From NCBI RefSeq assembly GCF_016785185.1, contig NZ_JAEKDY010000014.1: DNA of 47,174 bases; one strand, given 5' to 3'. The notes under the pieces are model-generated. The model saw only the letters and a program-made list of their open reading frames with translations, made no database searches and was not told the origin of the DNA. The stretch is from Heyndrickxia sporothermodurans (lineage in GTDB: Bacteria; Bacillota; Bacilli; Bacillales; Bacillaceae_C). A program made the translations under genes and the position numbers. Position 1 is the stretch's first letter; each line of letters begins with the position of its first letter. Below are positions 42,394-47,174 of the stretch, in pieces.

Positions 42394-42684
42394 ATGAAAA
42401 ATTTAAACATAATTGCTGTTTGTGGATTTGGCGTAGGGTCTTCAATGGTATTAAAAATGAAAATTGACGAGGTATTGAAGGAAGAAGGAATGACTGCAAA
42501 GGTTTCTACAGCAGATGTTGGTTCTGCGGCATCAACTCCTTGTGACATTATTTTTACTTCTAATGAGTTAGGAGAAAAATTATCGCAAACTGCAACGGTT
42601 CCAGTCGTTAAAGTAAATAATTTTATTGATAAAAATGAAATCAAAGAAAAAGGATTGCCTGTTATTCAAAGCTTGCTTTCATAA
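42394..42684 (+). CDS. PTS sugar transporter subunit IIB (ascorbate type)
   Basis: The 96-residue protein begins with the phosphocysteine loop NIIAVCGFGVGSSMVLKMKI, with Cys10 as the phosphorylation site, as in UlaB/SgaB. The frame opens at 42385, but AAAGGAG lies too close to that ATG and fits ATG 42394 at 10 bases. It is a single-domain IIB working with the IIC encoded next. Confidence 0.9.
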   Translation: MKNLNIIAVCGFGVGSSMVLKMKIDEVLKEEGMTAKVSTADVGSAASTPCDIIFTSNELGEKLSQTATVPVVKVNNFIDKNEIKEKGLPVIQSLLS

Positions 42685-42704
42685 TTCAAAGGGGATAATA
42701 GACT

Positions 42705-43979
42705 ATGCAAATTATTAACTTTATTGTTAACCAAATCCTACGTGAGCCCGCACTATTCTTAGGAATAATTGCGGCCCTTGGATTAATTATTCAAAGGAAA
42801 AACTTTTCAGATATTATTAGTGGAACATTAAAAACTGTTATTGGTGTTGTCATATTGACACAAGGTACAAATATTTTAATAAGCTCAATCACACCATTAT
42901 CTGATGCATTTAATGATCTATATAAAATTCCAGCGGAAAAATCTTTACATCCTATTGGAGCAGATAAATTTCTTAGTACTTATGGAAGTCAAATCGGGCT
43001 GTCAATGCTTCTTGCCTTTTTAATAAATATTATCGTTGCTCGTTTTACTCCATTGAAAAATGTATTCCTAACCGGGCATATGTTGTTTTGGTTCCCATTT
43101 GTTTTCACTGCAACAGCGGTTGAAAGTGGCTTAAAGGGTGCAGGAATTGTTATCTTCGCTACTATATTTGCTGCGTTATATTTCATAATTGCACCAGCAC
43201 TAATTAAACCATTTGTTAAAAAAGTAACAGGTGGAGATTCATTTACACTTGGTCATCCGACAATTGGATTATCCATTGTTTCAGGACTTCTTGGAATGGC
43301 CTTTGGAAATAAGAAAAAATCAACTGAGGACATTAAGTTTCCTAAGCAAATCGAATTTTTACGTGAAATCACAATTACTTCTTCATTAGTTATGTTTATC
43401 GTGTACTTAATTGTCGGCTTTTTAATCGGCGGCGATCAAGTAGACAAAATCTTTGGAGAAGATAAAAGTTTAGTAACCTTTTCATTATTACAAGGTGTTT
43501 TATTTGGAGCTGGTTTAACGATCCTACTTCAAGGTGTACGTATGATGCTTTCTGAAATTATTCCAGCATTTAAAGGGATTTCTGATAAAGTCATTCCGAA
43601 TGCTGTGCCAGCATTGGATTGTCCAATTATTTTCCCATTTGCACCAAATGCCGTTATTATCGGTTTCCTCGTTTCAATGGTAACTTCAACAATTACCTTA
43701 TTTATCATAGGTGGAACTGGTTTATTTCCATATGCCATTGTTCCTTTAACGATTACATGTTTCTTTGAAATTGGGACAGCTGCGGTTATCGGTAATGGAA
43801 CCGGTGGTTTAAGAGGTGCGATTATTGGATCAGCGGTTGCGGGTGTATTGATGATTTTACTCGTGGGAATTTCGATACCGTTCTTACAGCATACTGTATC
43901 AGAATGGATTATCGTGTTCGGAGGAAATGATTTATCTTTATGGGCATTTATTTCTGGGGCTCTCGGAAAATTATTTTAG
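42705..43979 (+). CDS. PTS transporter subunit IIC, UlaA/SgaT family
   Basis: This 424-residue membrane channel has about 11 hydrophobic segments. Family marks include FIVNQILREPALFLGIIAALGLI at the start (first 20 residues FIVNQILREPALFLGIIAAL), GHMLFWFPFVFTA, GDSFTLGHPTIGLSI, VPALDCPIIFPFAPNAV and GNGTGGLRGAIIGS. UlaA-type channels take up ascorbate in E. coli, but the ascorbate catabolic genes (ulaD, E, F, G) are absent here, so another sugar or sugar acid is likely. Confidence 0.92.
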   Translation: MQIINFIVNQILREPALFLGIIAALGLIIQRKNFSDIISGTLKTVIGVVILTQGTNILISSITPLSDAFNDLYKIPAEKSLHPIGADKFLSTYGSQIGLSMLLAFLINIIVARFTPLKNVFLTGHMLFWFPFVFTATAVESGLKGAGIVIFATIFAALYFIIAPALIKPFVKKVTGGDSFTLGHPTIGLSIVSGLLGMAFGNKKKSTEDIKFPKQIEFLREITITSSLVMFIVYLIVGFLIGGDQVDKIFGEDKSLVTFSLLQGVLFGAGLTILLQGVRMMLSEIIPAFKGISDKVIPNAVPALDCPIIFPFAPNAVIIGFLVSMVTSTITLFIIGGTGLFPYAIVPLTITCFFEIGTAAVIGNGTGGLRGAIIGSAVAGVLMILLVGISIPFLQHTVSEWIIVFGGNDLSLWAFISGALGKLF

Positions 43980-43994
43980 TGGAGGCGTTTGAAC

Positions 43995-44738
43995 TTGAGA
44001 AACTATGTTCAAGAATATTATCAACATGTAAATAAGATTACAGCACAAGTACTAGACACCCAATATGATCAGATTCTAAAGGCAGCAAAAGCTTTCTCTG
44101 AATCTATTAAAAATGGAAACACGATTTATGTGTTTGGGGCATCTCATGCTGGAATTATTGCAGAAGAGTTGTTTTACCGTACAGGCGGCTTAGCTGTTAT
44201 TAACCCAATTCTTAATCCGACATTAATGTTAAATACCCGTCCAGTTACATTAACATCACAAATGGAAAGAATGAATGGATTTGGAAAGGAAATCTTCAAT
44301 TCTACTGCAGCAAAAAGTGGAGACACAATATTAATCCATTCCGTTTCTGGTAGAAATCCGGTATCAGTTGATATGGCACTAGCGGCTAAGGAAAAAGGGT
44401 TAACAACGATTGGGCTTACCAATATTACGTATTCCTCTCAAGTTTCATCCAGACATGAAAGTGGAAAAAATCTGTATGAAGTCGTTGATATTGTTATTGA
44501 TAATTGTGGAGATTTTGAAGATTCCTCTATGCTTTTAGAAGGAATGGATCAAAAAATTGGCCCTACTTCAACCATTATCGGATCGTTTATCGTGAATTCG
44601 ATTGTAATTGAAACCGTTAATAATCTATTAAAAGCTGGAGTTACTCCGCCAGTATTTCATAGCGCGAATGTCGACGGTGGGGATGAATTCAATAAAAAGG
44701 TTTTAGAAAAAAATAAAAATAATATTCATTATATGTAA
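43995..44738 (+). CDS. SIS-domain protein, UPF0309 type
   Basis: The 247-residue SIS protein has FGASHAGIIAEELFYRTGGLAVINP, HSVSGRNPVSVDMALAAKEKG, SSRHESGKNLYEVVDIVIDN (in part), GPTSTIIGSFIVNSIVIETV and PVFHSANVDGGDEFN, all typical of UPF0309. Such domains bind phosphosugars as isomerases or as deaminases/lyases. The start is probably TTG 43995, nine bases after GGAGG; TTG 43989 is only three bases away from it. Coming last in a PTS operon, it probably acts on the imported phosphosugar. Confidence 0.88.
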   Translation: MRNYVQEYYQHVNKITAQVLDTQYDQILKAAKAFSESIKNGNTIYVFGASHAGIIAEELFYRTGGLAVINPILNPTLMLNTRPVTLTSQMERMNGFGKEIFNSTAAKSGDTILIHSVSGRNPVSVDMALAAKEKGLTTIGLTNITYSSQVSSRHESGKNLYEVVDIVIDNCGDFEDSSMLLEGMDQKIGPTSTIIGSFIVNSIVIETVNNLLKAGVTPPVFHSANVDGGDEFNKKVLEKNKNNIHYM

Positions 44739-44745
44739 AAATGTT

Positions 44746-44776
44746 AGGGTCAAGCGATGTTCTTGACCCTTTTATT
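44746..44776. terminator. Bidirectional terminator after the PTS operon
   Basis: AGGGTCAAG (44746-44754) and CTTGACCCT (44762-44770) form a perfect stem followed by TTTTATTTTTG. It overlaps the end of the convergent M50-type gene. Confidence 0.88.
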
Positions 44777-45212
44777 TTTGCCGCATAGCTTTTAAAATCG
44801 TATATCCATCCGACTGTCTTACCCCAAATCGAAATGGGATGAGATTAATAAAGAAAAGCCAGAAGTTAAATAGTGCAAATAATTGACAGATTCCTAAATG
44901 ATCAACAGGGTTCCATTGCTGGACAATCAGCCCAATAACACCGTTAAGCAAAGGTCCGAACGCTGAAATCACAATCTGCTCCGTTTTTGAAAAATATGGA
45001 TATCGTTCACTTGCAGTGTGAGCTCCCAGCATATAGAAAATATATATACAAATCGTCCATTTTCTATTCTGAATAGAAAACAGTTTAGGTCCAGCACCAA
45101 TATTCAGTTCAATTTTGTCTGCTTTCATCAAATAGGAACCTAATGCATGACCAAGCTCGTGAATAAATACAGTAATGGGCGCTGCAATCAATAGGAATAT
45201 AAGAATAATCAT
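44772..45212 (-). CDS. M50-type membrane metallopeptidase-like protein
   Basis: The 146 residues have three or four helices and the zinc motif HELGH at residues 18-22 within the first helix. A second conserved motif near the C-terminus, NLIPFRFGVRQSDGY, supplies the probable third ligand Asp. This is the minimal site-2 protease core. It is smaller than SpoIVFB-type enzymes and lacks PDZ or CBS domains. The substrate is unknown. A weak AGGTAG sequence precedes ATG 45212. Confidence 0.82.
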   Translation of the reverse strand: MIILIFLLIAAPITVFIHELGHALGSYLMKADKIELNIGAGPKLFSIQNRKWTICIYIFYMLGAHTASERYPYFSKTEQIVISAFGPLLNGVIGLIVQQWNPVDHLGICQLFALFNFWLFFINLIPFRFGVRQSDGYTILKAMRQK

Positions 45213-45370
45213 GGCGAACTACCTTTTTTATTTTATTTTACCATTTATAAAGGGTCTCATTTTGAAAATTTGTATCTATTTTATTTCACTTAATTCCGAC
45301 CTATTCAGTAGAAATTAAATATAAGAATCGTTAAAATGAAGATATAGTTTTGATGAGAGAGGTGCAGTCA

Positions 45371-46507
45371 ATGGATTTACTAGCTTTACAAACGATAGAT
45401 GAACGGTTGGATGCAATTAGAGAATTTATTCCTGTTTTTAAAAAACGTGCAGTAAAAAATGACCAAGAAGGACGTTTTCCATTTGAAAATATCCGCGATT
45501 TGAAAGGGATCAACTATACACAACTTACTGCACCTAAGATGTTTGGCGGGGGAGAGATTCCTTTATACGAGTTTGTTCGATATCAGGAGGAAATTGCTAT
45601 CGGTGATGGCGCAACTGCTTTATCCATCGGCTGGCATATGGGACTAATGATGAATTTAACAAAAAACCGTCCGTGGGAGGAAAAACTATTTTCCTATATT
45701 TGTCGGAAAGTGAGCGAGGGGGCGCTACTTAATGTGTGTGCAACAGAAGAACAAACAGGAAGCCCAACAAGAGGCGGAAAACCGCTCACAAGCGCGGTGA
45801 AACTTGGAGATAAATGGCTAATTAATGGAAGAAAGACATTTTCAACGATGGCGCCAATGCTGGATTTTTTTGTTGTTTCTGCAACGATCGAGGAAACAAA
45901 TGATGTTGCCTTCTTTTTAATTCCCCGAGACTCAGACGGCGTTTCTATTAAGGAAACATGGGATAGTGTGGCCATGAGAGCATCTGGGAGTCATGATTTA
46001 GTGTTAGAAAATGTGAGCATTCCTTTAGACTACTTAACTGAAAAACTTTCTAATCGCAAAAAGGCAGCGACTGGCTATCTGCTTCATATTCCTGCCTGTT
46101 ATTTAGGAATAGCAGAAGCGGCAAAGCGGGAGGCAGTTCTTTTCGCAAAAAATTACACGCCGAATAGTTTGTCTCACCCTATTTTTGAGTTACCTGCCAT
46201 CCAACATAAATTAGGAGAAATCGAGCTGAAACTTATGCAATCTCGTCACTTTTTATATTCAGTAGCAAAAATGTGGGATGAATCCTCACCGGAAATACAA
46301 AATCAAATGGGACCGGAACTTGGGGCGGTTAAATTAGCGGTGACGAATCAGGCAGTAGAAATTGTTGATCTTGCGATGCGCATTGTCGGTGCAAGAAGCT
46401 TGTCAGAAAAAAGTCCTTTGCAGCGGTATTATCGAGATGTTAGGGCAGGACTACATAATCCACCAATGGATGATATGACACTGATGCTATTAGCAAAAAG
46501 GATCTGA
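45371..46507 (+). CDS. Acyl-CoA dehydrogenase-family flavoprotein
   Basis: The 378 residues have the acyl-CoA dehydrogenase fold, with LNVCATEEQTGSPTRGG, WLINGRKTFSTMAPMLDFFVV and the C-terminal RYYRDVRAGLHNPPMDD. The usual YEGT catalytic Glu region is replaced by RAGLHNPP, as in the monooxygenase-like branch (SfnB/DszC relatives), so it may be an FMN/FAD-linked oxidase rather than a true dehydrogenase. A TTG frame opens at 45350; GAGAGGTG fits ATG 45371. It is clearly different from the enzyme at 2975 and is monocistronic. Confidence 0.85.
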   Translation: MDLLALQTIDERLDAIREFIPVFKKRAVKNDQEGRFPFENIRDLKGINYTQLTAPKMFGGGEIPLYEFVRYQEEIAIGDGATALSIGWHMGLMMNLTKNRPWEEKLFSYICRKVSEGALLNVCATEEQTGSPTRGGKPLTSAVKLGDKWLINGRKTFSTMAPMLDFFVVSATIEETNDVAFFLIPRDSDGVSIKETWDSVAMRASGSHDLVLENVSIPLDYLTEKLSNRKKAATGYLLHIPACYLGIAEAAKREAVLFAKNYTPNSLSHPIFELPAIQHKLGEIELKLMQSRHFLYSVAKMWDESSPEIQNQMGPELGAVKLAVTNQAVEIVDLAMRIVGARSLSEKSPLQRYYRDVRAGLHNPPMDDMTLMLLAKRI

Positions 46508-46524
46508 AAAAAATACGAAAAAGG

Positions 46525-46556
46525 GCAGCTTTCTTATCGGAAGCTGTCCATTTTTA
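46525..46556 (+). terminator. Terminator after the acyl-CoA dehydrogenase-family gene
   Basis: GGGCAGCTTTC and GGAAGCTGTCC pair over about 10 positions with G-U pairs, followed by ATTTTTAT. Confidence 0.82.
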
Positions 46557-46686
46557 TAGAAATTTCACCATGACTGAATAGCACTTTTAAAAGAGCCTAA
46601 ATTTTTAAAAAATAGTCATATCCCCAATCGCACTGAGTCATTTTTCCATAGTCTATAAGTGTAAAGGAAAGAGGAGGTGGTTATAA

Positions 46687-46776
46687 ATGGGTGGAGCTGG
46701 ATTTGGAACAGGATTTGCATTGCTCGTTGTCCTATTTATTTTGTTAATAATTGTTGGAGCAGCGTATCTGTACTAA
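46687..46776 (+). CDS. YjcZ-family sporulation peptide 3
   Basis: The 29-residue product is MGGAGFGTGFALLVVLFILL followed by IIVGAAYLY: a short Gly-rich head and one membrane helix with the VLFILLIIVG core. AGGAGGTGG precedes ATG 46687. It is closely related to the peptide at 46807 and to the pair at 35.4-35.6 kb. Confidence 0.88.
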   Translation: MGGAGFGTGFALLVVLFILLIIVGAAYLY

Positions 46777-46806
46777 CAAAATTATATTAAAGGAGTGGAT
46801 CGATTA

Positions 46807-46947
46807 ATGTTTGGTTACGGAGGCTACGGTTGCGGCTGCGGCGGTTATGGAGGATATGGCTACGGTGTCGGTTACAGAGGTGGCGGATTTGCACTAATCG
46901 TAGTATTATTCATCCTTCTTATTATCGTTGGAGCAGCTTGGTTGTAA
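46807..46947 (+). CDS. YjcZ-family sporulation peptide 4
   Basis: The 46-residue product begins MFGYGGYGCGCGGYGGYGYG and continues VGYRGGGFALIVVLFILLII VGAAWL. A long Gly/Tyr head with two Cys precedes the common helix. AAAGGAG lies before the ATG. It is 30 bp after peptide 3, so both are probably one transcript ending at the following terminator. Confidence 0.88.
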   Translation: MFGYGGYGCGCGGYGGYGYGVGYRGGGFALIVVLFILLIIVGAAWL

Positions 46948-46957
46948 ACTAATAATT

Positions 46958-46989
46958 AAGGAAATCGGCAAGTATGCTGATTTCCTTTT
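46958..46989 (+). terminator. Terminator after the YjcZ pair
   Basis: GGAAATCGGCA and TGCTGATTTCC pair over 11 positions with one G-U and a 4-base loop, then TTTTG. The arms are nearly identical to the hairpin at 13985-14008. Confidence 0.85.
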
Positions 46990-46997
46990 GCTTGTCG

Positions 46998-47019
46998 GGG
47001 CTAATCAAGGAGCCCCTTC
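46998..47019. other. GGGGCT hairpin near the right edge
   Basis: GGGGCT and AGCCCC are complementary around an 8-base loop, with TTCG following. It may be a terminator for a leftward gene or a leader structure. Nothing further is supported to 47124. Confidence 0.35.
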
Positions 47020-47124
47020 GCATTTGCCTGAGAAATTTTACTAAAATGAGTCAATTTCATAATTGCTCTTTTTAAAAATACAGAATCCTACAGAATTTCT
47101 AAAATATATTTTTAAAAACAGAAA

Positions 47125-47174
47125 TCATGCTACTTGTTGCTGATTTAATTGTACATTAATTCGGTCTGCGGCTA
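47125..47174 (-). CDS. Possible 3' end of a minus-strand gene cut by the window
   Basis: On the minus strand the last bases read, without a stop, AADRINVQLNQQQVA and then TGA at 47125-47127. The composition is protein-like, but 15 codons are too few to name a family, and the frame could be chance. Confidence 0.3.
   Translation of the reverse strand, partial: AADRINVQLNQQQVA

Overview
The window looks like a chromosomal stretch of an AT-rich, spore-forming Bacillaceae species (Bacillus in the broad sense). The reasons are strong AGGAGG-type ribosome binding sites, frequent TTG/GTG starts, CcpA (cre) sites, four tiny YjcZ-type sporulation peptides, DUF1659/DUF2922/YvrJ small genes, a YmaF-type gene, and close protein matches to B. 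subtilis GntK, YwaC (SasA) and Opp and to B. cereus AlkD. No rRNA, phage or CRISPR locus was seen. All assignments come from reading the sequence and remembered family motifs; no search was run.

Layout. 1-2.8 kb: a 52-bp tandem array, then murB, a small membrane protein and an AlkD-type glycosylase on the minus strand. 3-8.7 kb: a plus-strand fatty-acid activation and degradation operon (acyl-CoA dehydrogenase, thiolase, two acyl-CoA ligases). 8.7-13 kb: a gluconate module (RpiR-type regulator, GntP permease, gluconokinase) with cre sites. 13-17.8 kb: a minus-strand formate module (OFA transporter, FdhF/YdeP-type molybdoenzyme, FdhD) behind a consensus cre site; its last codons run into a second 52-bp-period repeat. 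17.9-19.5 kb: two secreted or anchored proteins. 19.6-25.6 kb: a complete oligopeptide ABC importer (oppABCDF) with a structured leader and an intra-operon terminator after oppA.

25.7-29.6 kb: a small membrane protein, an SRAP protein, a VanZ-like protein, then a three-gene secreted/membrane cassette (DUF6230-like, DUF6114-like, acidic-tailed protein) divergent from a GAF/LuxR regulator. I regard this as the most interesting undescribed unit. 31-36 kb is accessory-looking: DUF1659, a dispersed repeat, DUF2922 and YvrJ, an amidohydrolase, a decayed PTS gene, tRNA-Ser(CGA), a frameshifted ymaF, two YjcZ peptides and an internally deleted IS1182-like element.

36-40 kb: an Lrp regulator divergent from an AhpD-like protein, an isochorismatase remnant, a promoter with palindromes built into it, the small alarmone synthetase sasA, and a membrane protein/PspA stress pair. 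40-44.7 kb: an orphan ascorbate-type PTS operon (PRD regulator, IIA, IIB, IIC) ending in a SIS-domain protein, probably for an unidentified (amino) sugar. 44.8-47 kb: an M50-type membrane protease, a divergent acyl-CoA dehydrogenase-family gene, and two more YjcZ peptides. The window ends inside what may be the 3' end of a minus-strand gene.
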